This document shows positions 14,979-21,305 of a stretch of 21,305 nucleotides of DNA, in pieces. The notes under the pieces were generated by a model, which was given only the letters and a program-made list of their open reading frames with translations, did not search any database and was not told the origin of the DNA. A program made the translations under genes and the position numbers. Numbering within the stretch: the stretch's first letter is position 1; every line of letters starts with the position of its first letter. Origin of the DNA: a virus; the IMG/VR virus record IMGVR_UViG_3300042478_001796, positions 1 through 21,305 of that record; one strand, 5' to 3'.

Positions 14979-15824
14979 TTAGGGGATGCCGATGAGGGTG
15001 AAGCCGTAGCGGTCGGGGTTGGCGGCGATGCTGTGCTTCACGGCGAGGCGTGAACCGCTGGGGATGTTGCGGCCAAAAAGCGACAGATACGGAGGCGAGG
15101 ACTGCACGGCCTCGTTGTTGTTATAAGAGGCAACAGTTAAGCCAAACACCTGTTCGCTTCCTGACGCGCCGACGCCAAGCTCCAGTTGTGGGCCAATGGT
15201 TGCAGTGTTGCTGTTGTGCGTGGACGGCATGATGGCCACGGCGCGATAGGCGCGGGAAGTGGAGGCAATGGCTTGAACCCATGTGCCGCTGGCGCCGCTG
15301 AAGCTGATGCCTTGGCTGGTGGCGGTGTCTCCGGTGATGACATCAACGCTGGTGGGTGCCGTGGCGTAATCGCCGCCCACATCAAAGAGGAAGACTTGTG
15401 CGGTTGCTGTTTTGCCGCCCGTGACAACAGACTGAATGCGAGCCGAGATGCGCGTGCCGCTGGGGATTTGGAGCGGAATAGAAACAGCAACGCCTGTTGG
15501 GCCAGCCGTGGCTACTGCTCCACCAACGGCGAGGTTTGAAATAATGACCGTCTCAGAACCGCTGGCCCCTGTGGCGATGTCAATGAGTGTGGCGGTATTG
15601 GTGGCGACTGTGGACACATCTTGCACCATAAGCACCAACAGACCCGCATTGGCGGAAGTGGAGGCGATGAGTTCGGAATACGAACCCTTGGTGTGCGCGG
15701 AAGTGTTGGCCGTGATGGACACTTCGGCGCTGGCGTTGACGAGAGTGTATGACGATTGCTCAAACCAGTCTTCATTGCGGAAGAGAGGCGTCGATCCGAG
15801 ATAGGCTTTTTGCAGGAGGGCCAT
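14979..15824 (-). CDS. Beta-rich fibre or decoration protein with internal duplication, 281 aa
   Basis: The product is almost entirely Ser/Thr/Ala/Gly/Val-rich with no helix-forming stretches, consistent with a beta-sandwich virion surface protein. It contains two related segments: IATGASGSETVIISNL with IPSGTRISARIQSV in the first half, and LGVGASGSEQVFGLTV with IPSGSRLAVKHSI in the second. This points to two copies of one domain of roughly 130 residues. The shared GASGSE and IPSG motifs recall domains in other phage fibre-like proteins. It likely binds a surface or decorates the tail. The start lies just after the previous stop, without a Shine-Dalgarno. It belongs to a fibre-like cluster placed before the adaptor gene. 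Confidence 0.78.
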   Translation of the reverse strand: MALLQKAYLGSTPLFRNEDWFEQSSYTLVNASAEVSITANTSAHTKGSYSELIASTSANAGLLVLMVQDVSTVATNTATLIDIATGASGSETVIISNLAVGGAVATAGPTGVAVSIPLQIPSGTRISARIQSVVTGGKTATAQVFLFDVGGDYATAPTSVDVITGDTATSQGISFSGASGTWVQAIASTSRAYRAVAIMPSTHNSNTATIGPQLELGVGASGSEQVFGLTVASYNNNEAVQSSPPYLSLFGRNIPSGSRLAVKHSIAANPDRYGFTLIGIP

Positions 15825-15827
15825 GGC

Positions 15828-16358
15828 TTACGGATCGGTGATGAGGAAGAGCGTGGCCGCGTCGGGACTTCCGATGGCGTTGTATTCGGCTTGGGTGAGC
15901 GAAACGATGTTGTTGACCACGTCGCTGCCGCTGCCTGCGGAGGTGTCGCTGACTACGTTGGTGCCGGAGCGGTTGGTGATGGTCAGCGTGCGGGTCGTGC
16001 TGGCGCTGATGCCGGAGAGTTGGAACTTTAGGTTCTTCGTTGCATCTCCGTCGTCGTAGAGGAGGAATGCGCTGTCGCTCATCACGTCGAAGAAGGACGT
16101 GTCGGTGAGCTGGTAGTCGTTGTCGCGGGAGGCGCCGACGATGGCCTTACGCACATACACGCCGGCTTGTTTGTAGGACGAGAAGGGCCACGTTCCGGAA
16201 TTCGACCGGACGAGCCAGCGGCTATCCAATGCGGCGGTGCCGTCGAGCGGGAGGTCGGCATAGGTCGCCACTTCGCCAGCGAAGAAGGCAGAGCCGCCGC
16301 CGCCTCCAGACCCCTTGAGGTCGAAGTTGCCGGTAAACGGATTGAAGGCGAAGCCCAT
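15828..16358 (-). CDS. Minor tail / fibre protein, 176 aa
   Basis: The N-terminal MGFAFNPFTGNFDLKG is a short motif (NPFTG) that I recall at the start of many phage minor tail and fibre proteins, followed by five consecutive glycines near residue 20. The middle is beta-rich (SRWLVRSNSGTW; GVYVRKAIVG). The C-terminus contains SLTQAEYNAIGSPDAATLFLITDP, a segment very common at the ends of phage tail-fibre or attachment proteins. It is probably a small fibre base or attachment subunit. The ATG follows an AT-rich leader with a small inverted repeat (aaatt/aattt at 16362-16374) and has no Shine-Dalgarno. Confidence 0.8.
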   Translation of the reverse strand: MGFAFNPFTGNFDLKGSGGGGGSAFFAGEVATYADLPLDGTAALDSRWLVRSNSGTWPFSSYKQAGVYVRKAIVGASRDNDYQLTDTSFFDVMSDSAFLLYDDGDATKNLKFQLSGISASTTRTLTITNRSGTNVVSDTSAGSGSDVVNNIVSLTQAEYNAIGSPDAATLFLITDP

Positions 16359-16379
16359 TGGAAATTAGAAATTTGAGAT

Positions 16380-16589
16380 TTAAGAGCGGGTGACGGTGGC
16401 GATGCGGGCGTCGTCCGAGGACGGCGTGCCGCCGACGTAGGTGAAGGTGAGCGTGGCGACTGTCTGGCTGCCTTCTTTGTAGACCACCGTCGAAAGATTG
16501 TTTGTCGTGGAGACGTAATTCAGCTCAACCGCGTTGTGCTGCGGGATGTTTAGTCCGGCGATGTTTCTGACTGAGACGTTCGGGTGCAT
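16380..16589 (-). CDS. Small beta-strand protein, 69 aa
   Basis: The gene starts three bases after the portal stop. It encodes a small, probably all-beta protein (LSTVVYKEGSQTVATLTFTYVGG, then ARIATVTRS). I recall similar short proteins with a 'VVYK.G...VATLTFTY' core next to phage tail genes, but they have no known function. No membrane segment or signal. It may be a small virion or tail-attachment subunit. The call rests on operon position and plausible coding composition. Confidence 0.7.
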   Translation of the reverse strand: MHPNVSVRNIAGLNIPQHNAVELNYVSTTNNLSTVVYKEGSQTVATLTFTYVGGTPSSDDARIATVTRS

Positions 16590-16592
16590 GGG

Positions 16593-18701
16593 TTAGGCGG
16601 CGGGTTGGGCGGTCATGCCGAGTTGCTGCTCCTGCTGGAGCTTTTGCAGCGCGGGCTGGGCGCCGGTGCGGCCGATGACGGCGTTTTGCTGCTGCTGCAA
16701 CTGGAATTGGAAGGCTTGTGCCCTCGCGTCGATCATGCTGCGGAAGATTTCGTCTTGCTGGTAGCGCTGTTGGACGGCGGGGTTGGACTGAATGATTTGC
16801 TGGAGCGTTTGCAGGCGGACTTGCGCGTTTTGTCCGCCCTCTCTCAGCGGGGGTTCGGTGCCTGCGGCGATTTTTGCGAAGGCTCCTTGCTCGTCCTCTT
16901 GCTCGGCGGCTGTGGCGGCGCCGATGTCTTGCACCAAGAGGCCGGCGAGATTCGGGTCAACGGCTTGGAACATGTATTTGACCAAACCAGCGCGGTCGAT
17001 GACGCCGAAGCTGTCGAGCGGGACGAGCACTTTGGCGAGGTAGTCGAGCTTGGCGCCAAGCGCTTCGTTGTCGAGGAGGCGCGCGTCAAACTCAGCGGTA
17101 ATGTCGAAGCGCCCACGGATGTCTTGCGGGCTTGCGTTGAATGCCAACTGGGCATTGCCGGTGATGCGCGCGACCTCCTCGGGAGTCATATACTGTTGCG
17201 CCAGCGCCATGGTCTGCGCGATGCAGAGCTTCATATCTATGAGCCAAGAGTCGATTAGCTCCTGCGTGTGGAGCATGTAGCGCTGCTGCGGGACGGCGTC
17301 GCTGATGCGGCCAAAGTAATTGTCCACGTCCGCACGGGTGGCGGCTTCCACTTCGATGCTGCCCATGTCGGGGCGAGGGGGATTCATCCACTCAATCTCG
17401 CCGGGGCGGCGCTCGGGGATTTGCATGCCGGGGCCGAGGACTAGGTCAAACTTGCCCCGGTTGGCCGGCACCTTGACGGGCGGGAGGATGCTGATGCTGG
17501 CGCGGTCGGAGCGGAAGTCGCGCTGGATTTTGATTTCTTCCTGCGCGGTCTGCACCAGCTCGGGGATGCCACGGCTCTCTAGCAGAGGGCGGGTGGCGCG
17601 CTCGCGGGGGAGTTCGATGAAGGGATATTGTCCGTGGGCGTAGGGCAGCAGCTCATGCACGGCGACCTTGTCGGTGACATGGTAGCTAACCACGGAGCGG
17701 GTTACGCGGATGGCGTTGGTCTTTGGGTCGTTCTCCTTGCGGTAAACATGCCAGATTTCGCACATGTCGCGCAGTTGCTCGTAGAGGAACTGATCGGTGC
17801 GGTGGATGTTGAGCGAGATGCGTTTGAGCTGGCCCTTGTGCTGCGAGGCGGCCTCGATCCATTCCTCGTCCCAGCCCTCGACTGCGCCGCGCTCGCGCAA
17901 CTCCACTTCTGTGAGCAATTCTCTGCGGGCAACGAACGCGGCGCGCTGAAGGCTGAAGGTCTGAATGGGGAAGATGACATCCTCCCATGCTTCAAGCGCG
18001 GTCCACACCGGCTTGCTCTCAAAGACATAAGGCTCCTCCCACTGGACAAGGCCCTTGTCGCGGAACTCGCGGACCTTGGAAACCTTGCCCAACTCAGGGA
18101 TGATCTGCCCCAAGAGTTCGGCGGCGGTCTCCTCTTGCAGCGGGTCCATGACCACTTCCAGAAGGGCGGCGAGGTTGGGGTCTTGCGACTGCTCCAACAT
18201 CATCTGCGCATCTTCGATGCTGAAAGACTTGATCTCGGTGCGGGTGTTCTGCACCCAGTCCACGGCCATAACCGCCAGCCCGTAGGTCTCGCGGAATTGG
18301 GCGGCGAGTTTTACTTCGCGGCGAAGGTCATCCAGACAGTGCTGGAACATAAGCCACTTCATCACGGCTTCGGCGGCGGCTCGTTTGTCCGCATCCATGG
18401 ACTCCACTGGCTGGACTTGCACTCGGCTTTTGAAGAAGGCGTTGCAAAGGAGGGCTGTGTTGTCCGAAATGATATTGTCGGCCAAACGCACCCTTACATC
18501 CGATGCTCCGCTCCACGGCCACGGCTGCTTGCCTTGGGCACCAGACCATTTGCGGCCATCCTCACTTTGCCCCGGCCAGATGCAGAATCGTGTGTTCCAG
18601 TTGCGCAGCTTGCGCTGAACATATTGGCTGCCATCGGCGTCCGCTTGGTCGATCTCGTAGAGCATCGCCGTGATGTCCTCTGGCTTGGGTGCTTTAATCA
18701 T
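16593..18701 (-). CDS. Portal protein, 702 aa
   Basis: The portal is the dodecameric ring at the capsid vertex through which DNA is packaged and ejected. Motifs: an N-terminal region with PWPWSGASDVRVRLADNII (about 60-80) and then MKWLMFQHC; a mid-region with YAHGQYPFIELPRERATRPL and ESRGIPELVQTAQEEIKIQRDF (about 360-400), which is the usual portal 'SRG(I/V)xE' segment; PPVKVPANRG just after. The last ~110 residues are Gln-rich and helical, like a portal barrel or wing tail. Its length fits large podovirus portals. The start forms an ATGA junction with the 140-aa gene, so it is translationally coupled. It is downstream of the capsid gene, which is not the common order. Confidence 0.85.
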   Translation of the reverse strand: MIKAPKPEDITAMLYEIDQADADGSQYVQRKLRNWNTRFCIWPGQSEDGRKWSGAQGKQPWPWSGASDVRVRLADNIISDNTALLCNAFFKSRVQVQPVESMDADKRAAAEAVMKWLMFQHCLDDLRREVKLAAQFRETYGLAVMAVDWVQNTRTEIKSFSIEDAQMMLEQSQDPNLAALLEVVMDPLQEETAAELLGQIIPELGKVSKVREFRDKGLVQWEEPYVFESKPVWTALEAWEDVIFPIQTFSLQRAAFVARRELLTEVELRERGAVEGWDEEWIEAASQHKGQLKRISLNIHRTDQFLYEQLRDMCEIWHVYRKENDPKTNAIRVTRSVVSYHVTDKVAVHELLPYAHGQYPFIELPRERATRPLLESRGIPELVQTAQEEIKIQRDFRSDRASISILPPVKVPANRGKFDLVLGPGMQIPERRPGEIEWMNPPRPDMGSIEVEAATRADVDNYFGRISDAVPQQRYMLHTQELIDSWLIDMKLCIAQTMALAQQYMTPEEVARITGNAQLAFNASPQDIRGRFDITAEFDARLLDNEALGAKLDYLAKVLVPLDSFGVIDRAGLVKYMFQAVDPNLAGLLVQDIGAATAAEQEDEQGAFAKIAAGTEPPLREGGQNAQVRLQTLQQIIQSNPAVQQRYQQDEIFRSMIDARAQAFQFQLQQQQNAVIGRTGAQPALQKLQQEQQLGMTAQPAA

Positions 18702-19120
18702 TTCTTGGACATCTTTGCGTTGAGTCGCTGCATGACGGACTGTGCGGCCTTGCGCTGTTCTTCGGTAACGTCTTCTGCTGACGGGTCGTTTGTAAGGATG
18801 CGGGCAACTAGAGTCTGGCGAAGGGCAGGCTCGTTGGTTCCGTATGCGCCACCTTGAAACGCTTTCATTTGCTTCGGCGTGACCTTGAACTGCGGGTCGA
18901 TCTGGTTTTCCCGCATGAAAAGGCGGATGGCTTCGTTTTTGGCGACTGTAAGCTGCTGCTCATATTTCAGCCCACTGTAGGGGTTGAGGACGATTCGACC
19001 GTCTTCAGAGGCCATGCCGGTTGTGCTTGGGTTGAGCAGAAAGAAAGCGTCCTCGCTTTGGTATGGCTGTCGGACGGAGTAACCGAAAACCGACTGCGGG
19101 ATTGCTTGCTGCTGCGGCAT
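18698..19120 (-). CDS. Small unknown head-region protein, 140 aa
   Basis: An in-frame upstream ATG at 19249 would add 43 residues, Cys/His-rich and unlike the rest, and would overlap the previous gene by more than 120 bases; the ATG at 19120, just after that gene's stop, is preferred. The product starts MPQQQAIPQSVFGYSVRQ and has a helical core (KYEQQLTVAKNEAIRLFMREN; PALRQTLVARILTND) and a charged helical end (TEEQRKAAQSVMQRLNAKMSKK). It overlaps the portal start (ATGA). It may be a portal- or head-associated protein; no family is recognised. Confidence 0.72.
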   Translation of the reverse strand: MPQQQAIPQSVFGYSVRQPYQSEDAFFLLNPSTTGMASEDGRIVLNPYSGLKYEQQLTVAKNEAIRLFMRENQIDPQFKVTPKQMKAFQGGAYGTNEPALRQTLVARILTNDPSAEDVTEEQRKAAQSVMQRLNAKMSKK

Positions 19121-19125
19121 GTCAT

Positions 19126-19458
19126 TTAGATGAGGACAGTGGTTTTGCGGGGCGTGTAGGGCACAACAGTCTCGGGGTTCTTTTTCTTGAACCAGTCGCG
19201 GAAGGCTTTGTCCTTCCAGCATCCCGGCTCCGCTGCTTCCCAAGACCAATAAGCGTCAGCGTCTATGCTCATGTCCTTCTGGCCGATGCCTTCGATGGCG
19301 CATTGCTCTATGCGCGCACTGGCTTCGGCGATCTGGCGTTGGCGAGTGGCGGCAAGAACGGCATCGGCGTTCCAACCGGCAATCAGCTCTTGCTTGACCG
19401 CGTCGGCCATCTCATCCCCGAGATCGAGGACAAGTTCTGACCATAGATTGTCTGACAT
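19126..19458 (-). CDS. Small unknown head-region protein, 110 aa
   Basis: A hairpin lies just upstream (19470-19489) and AGG sits directly before the start, too close for a classical Shine-Dalgarno. The N-terminal 60 residues are helical and acidic (LWSELVLDLGDEMADAVKQE; AATRQRQIAEASARIEQCA). The C-terminus is Trp-rich and basic (YWSWEAAEPGCWKDKAFRDWFKKK). No known domain is recognised. It lies between the decoration protein and the 140-aa gene; a head-completion or assembly role is only a positional guess. Confidence 0.72.
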   Translation of the reverse strand: MSDNLWSELVLDLGDEMADAVKQELIAGWNADAVLAATRQRQIAEASARIEQCAIEGIGQKDMSIDADAYWSWEAAEPGCWKDKAFRDWFKKKNPETVVPYTPRKTTVLI

Positions 19459-19469
19459 CCTAACTGCTA

Positions 19470-19489
19470 CGGCCCCATTGCTGGGGCCG
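19470..19489 (-). promoter_or_regulatory. GC-rich hairpin with GCAA tetraloop between head genes
   Basis: On the minus strand CGGCCCCA and TGGGGCCG form a perfect 8-bp stem closed by GCAA, a stable GNRA tetraloop. It lies in the 47-base gap after the decoration protein stop and before the 110-aa gene. No U-run follows, so it is not a standard terminator. It could protect the 3' end of the capsid/decoration message, act as a partial attenuator, or be a processing site. Confidence 0.55.
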
Positions 19490-19505
19490 CAGTGTGTTAA
19501 GACGT

Positions 19506-19967
19506 TTAGAGCGCGTTCACGTCAACGATCTCAAGGAAGACCTCAAGTTCGCCGGTGTTGTGGTCCGCAAGGCTGTCGCCGGTAGTGCAAGCGAAGGCCG
19601 CTTGGATATACTTGGGCGAGGCCACCGTGCCTTCCAAGAAGGCGTGGGGCGTGGTGGACGGGTTGACCTTGTAGAACACTTCGGTGCCGCTCGGGTTCAG
19701 CTCTTGCGAGGTGATGAACGCGTTCGGGTCAGCCGTGGTGTCGTTGTGACCAATCTCCACCGTGGTGGTGATAGTCGCGGCGTCCGAGCTGTCGAACACG
19801 CTGACGAGGCGGGTGGCGGCGGATTTGACGGCCGTGCCAGCAACCACAGGGATGAGGTTGATGGTCTGAGCGTCATCGGTGTCGGTCAGGTCGTTGTGGT
19901 CGAGGATGACCTTGTGGGTGTAGCCGAAGGCGGCTTTGGTTTCTGCGGGCAGTTCGTAGACTTTCAT
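19506..19967 (-). CDS. Probable head decoration / capsid stabilisation protein, 153 aa
   Basis: The gene directly follows the major capsid gene and has AAGGAA about ten bases before its start, one of the stronger start signals in the window. The product is a Thr/Ser/Val/Asp-rich, probably all-beta protein without membrane segments (TKAAFGYTHKVILDHNDL; AATITTTVEIGHNDT). Small beta-rich proteins next to DUF5309-type capsid genes often cement the capsid surface, and its composition and high expected expression fit that. The role is inferred; I cannot name a family. Confidence 0.7.
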   Translation of the reverse strand: MKVYELPAETKAAFGYTHKVILDHNDLTDTDDAQTINLIPVVAGTAVKSAATRLVSVFDSSDAATITTTVEIGHNDTTADPNAFITSQELNPSGTEVFYKVNPSTTPHAFLEGTVASPKYIQAAFACTTGDSLADHNTGELEVFLEIVDVNAL

Positions 19968-19977
19968 AGTTTTGTTA

Positions 19978-19983
19978 TTCCTT
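19978..19983 (-). promoter_or_regulatory. Shine-Dalgarno AAGGAA for the decoration gene
   Basis: AAGGAA on the minus strand lies about ten bases before the ATG at 19967. It supports the chosen start of the 153-aa protein. Confidence 0.6.
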
Positions 19984-19997
19984 AATTGAGGTTGCTA

Positions 19998-21002
19998 CTA
20001 GGAAGTCGCGGCGAACTCGCCGAGGCCTTTCGGGTTCCAGCACACCAACGCGGCAATCGCATCAACGAGGCCACGCGGTCCACCACCTTGGTCTTCCAGC
20101 TCTTGGAAGCGGGGGCGACGGCCGTAACGGGACTCCAACATGTCCATGTTGAGAAGGTAGCCACGGGCCGACTGAACGGCAGCGGCTGCGTCCTTCGCAT
20201 TGAACAAGGTCGGCACCAAATTAATTGTGCCGAAGTCGCCGATGTAGGTGTCCACCGTGCTGATGACCGTGCGGTCATTGAGCGAAGCGGTGTATTGACG
20301 GGTGCTCAGAGCGGTGTTGCTGCCGCTGGAGTAGCGGGTGAACTCGCTGAAGCGCTTCTTGAGGTTCGGGCCAGTGACGAGATCCATCGTGTCGATGGTG
20401 CCGGTCTGCTCGTAGACGCTCTGAAGAACGGCGGCCACATCGCTCTCGGTGAGAGAGGAGGTAGCAGTCGTGTTGATCGAAGCGGACGGCGTGCGGAACG
20501 ACGCGGGAACAGGCAGGTCGGTCTGAGCCGAGTTGGAGATCCACGAACCGAGGCCGCGAGTTTTATATGGGTTAACGCCGCTCTGCTCTTGCGAATCGTT
20601 GCTGGAGCAGAAGGCGCTTTCCATGTCGCGCTTCAGTTCGATGAGGGCGCGGGAAACGCCGCGAGCCATTTCCTTCTTCTTGCCAACGCCAGCGACGTTA
20701 TCGACGTTCTGGGCAAAGTCATCGACTTTGATGGAACGGCGGAACTTCTGGGCGCGGCCGGAAAGGAGGACGCGGTTTTTGGCGGGATCGTCAAACGTGG
20801 TGACATCCGCATTGGTGAGGACGCCGTCGAACGACGGGTCGTTATAGCTGTCGGCCTGCCAAGAGAAGACAGAGCCATTGGTGAGATCCGAGCCGGCTTT
20901 GATGCGGGAAGTGACGGGCGTGTTTTTCTGGTCGATGACCGAGATCACGTCAGCCAAGTCTTCGCGCAGTCCGGTGGCCGGATGAACAAGTCCTTGTGAC
21001 AT
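19998..21002 (-). CDS. Major capsid protein (DUF5309 / SU10-type HK97 fold), 334 aa
   Basis: The protein forms the icosahedral shell. Family features in order: N-terminal LREDLADVISVIDQKNTPVTSRI (about 12-34), SVFSWQADSYN (44-54), AKNRVLLSGRAQKFRRSIKV (74-93), GVSRALIELKRDMESAF (115-131, the conserved helix of this family) and KTRGLGSWISN (147-157), all matching the DUF5309 pattern as I recall it. Length (334) is normal. The ATG has no clear Shine-Dalgarno (a run ending CACACAAT precedes it), which is surprising for the most abundant virion protein. The stop is TAG. It is followed by the decoration gene and preceded by the end of a Lys/Ala-rich gene that might be a scaffold. Confidence 0.88.
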   Translation of the reverse strand: MSQGLVHPATGLREDLADVISVIDQKNTPVTSRIKAGSDLTNGSVFSWQADSYNDPSFDGVLTNADVTTFDDPAKNRVLLSGRAQKFRRSIKVDDFAQNVDNVAGVGKKKEMARGVSRALIELKRDMESAFCSSNDSQEQSGVNPYKTRGLGSWISNSAQTDLPVPASFRTPSASINTTATSSLTESDVAAVLQSVYEQTGTIDTMDLVTGPNLKKRFSEFTRYSSGSNTALSTRQYTASLNDRTVISTVDTYIGDFGTINLVPTLFNAKDAAAAVQSARGYLLNMDMLESRYGRRPRFQELEDQGGGPRGLVDAIAALVCWNPKGLGEFAATS

Positions 21003-21030
21003 ATTGTGTGAGTTTTCTAATTGATTGGGT

Positions 21031-21303
21031 TTATCCGATCAGTTCCCCCACCAAGTCCTCGATGTCCGACATGGACCCGCTTGATTTGAAGAACCGATTT
21101 TTCGCAGCCGTAGAGCTGCCTTTTGTGGCAGAGCGGGGCGCGCTAACGGGCTGGACGGGTGTGACGGTTTTCTCTTTCTTCGCGGACACAGTTTTCTTGG
21201 CCTTGTCTTTGGCAGCTTCGGTCTGCTGCTTGGCCATGAGGGCTTGCTCGCCGTAGAGGGCGAGGCCGATCCAGTATTCATGCTGGGGGATCTTGAGGAG
21301 ATC
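21031..21303 (-). CDS. C-terminal end of a Lys/Ala-rich protein upstream of the capsid (partial)
   Basis: The frame is open to the right window edge, so only the last 90 residues are visible. An ATG at 21237 exists, but the residues before it (DLLKIPQHEYWIGLALYGEQ, then AL) look coding, so a partial gene is preferred. After that comes a highly charged region rich in Lys, Ala, Thr and Ser (EAAKDKAKKTVSAKKEKTV), then a short end (SSGSMSDIEDLVGELIG). A charged helical, Lys-rich protein directly before a capsid gene fits a scaffold or head-assembly protein, but this is not established. Confidence 0.65.
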   Translation of the reverse strand, partial: DLLKIPQHEYWIGLALYGEQALMAKQQTEAAKDKAKKTVSAKKEKTVTPVQPVSAPRSATKGSSTAAKNRFFKSSGSMSDIEDLVGELIG

Positions 21304-21305
21304 GG

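Noticed and set aside
17628-18857. Long plus-strand frame (409 aa) opposite the portal gene
   Set aside because: Shadow of the portal coding frame in GC-rich DNA; the minus-strand product has clear portal motifs and coupled neighbours.
19121-19249. Upstream start for the 140-aa head-region protein
   Set aside because: Adds a Cys/His-rich stretch that overlaps the 110-aa gene heavily; the ATG at 19120 suits operon spacing.
19986-20999. Plus-strand frame (337 aa) covering the capsid gene
   Set aside because: Antisense mirror of the capsid protein, whose family pattern is clear on the minus strand.
1-21305. tRNA genes, CRISPR arrays, insertion sequences, integrase or att sites
   Set aside because: None seen by reading; repeats found are coding repeats in the tail fibre or single short direct repeats.

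Overview
The window looks like the virion-morphogenesis and lysis region of a tailed, short-tailed (podovirus-like) bacteriophage, or of a prophage or metagenomic phage contig. The support is a run of recognisable virion genes on the minus strand: an HK97-fold major capsid protein of the DUF5309/SU10 type, a portal, a head-tail adaptor, a nozzle-like tail protein, tail fibres and a very large ejection-type protein. No tape measure, sheath or long-tail baseplate gene is visible. The DNA is GC-rich with AT-rich gaps. A small lysis lipoprotein next to an N-acetylmuramoyl-L-alanine amidase suggests a Gram-negative host. No integrase, attachment site, tRNA, CRISPR array or insertion sequence was seen.

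Transcription of the phage block runs right to left. From the right edge: the end of a Lys/Ala-rich gene (possibly scaffold-like), the major capsid protein (21002-19998), a probable head decoration protein (19967-19506), two small unknown proteins, and the portal (18701-16593). Next come four fibre-like or small structural proteins (16589-14540), the head-tail adaptor (14540-13923) and a small unknown protein.

A compact lysis cassette follows (13640-12509): a holin-like protein, a second 57-residue membrane protein, a 50-residue lipoprotein and the amidase. It sits between the adaptor and the nozzle. After it come the nozzle protein (12509-10374), a tail fibre (10260-8932), a small unknown protein and a block of probable internal or ejection proteins (8574-354). 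A PP-loop enzyme of the PAPS-reductase family is embedded in that last block. Genes abut or overlap by a few bases (TAATG and ATGA junctions), which implies one translationally coupled late operon.

At the left edge a plus-strand gene enters the window and converges on the late operon. A strong intrinsic terminator (327-361) ends it, and its 3' arm and tail overlap the stop codon of the giant minus-strand gene. This marks a module boundary.

The points most worth following up are the PP-loop enzyme inside the ejection block, the two very small lysis genes that standard gene calls may miss, the splitting of adaptor and nozzle by the lysis genes, capsid before portal, duplicated beta domains in the nozzle, and glycine-zipper segments in the 1604-residue protein. 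All functions are read from sequence alone; family matches come from remembered motifs, not searches.
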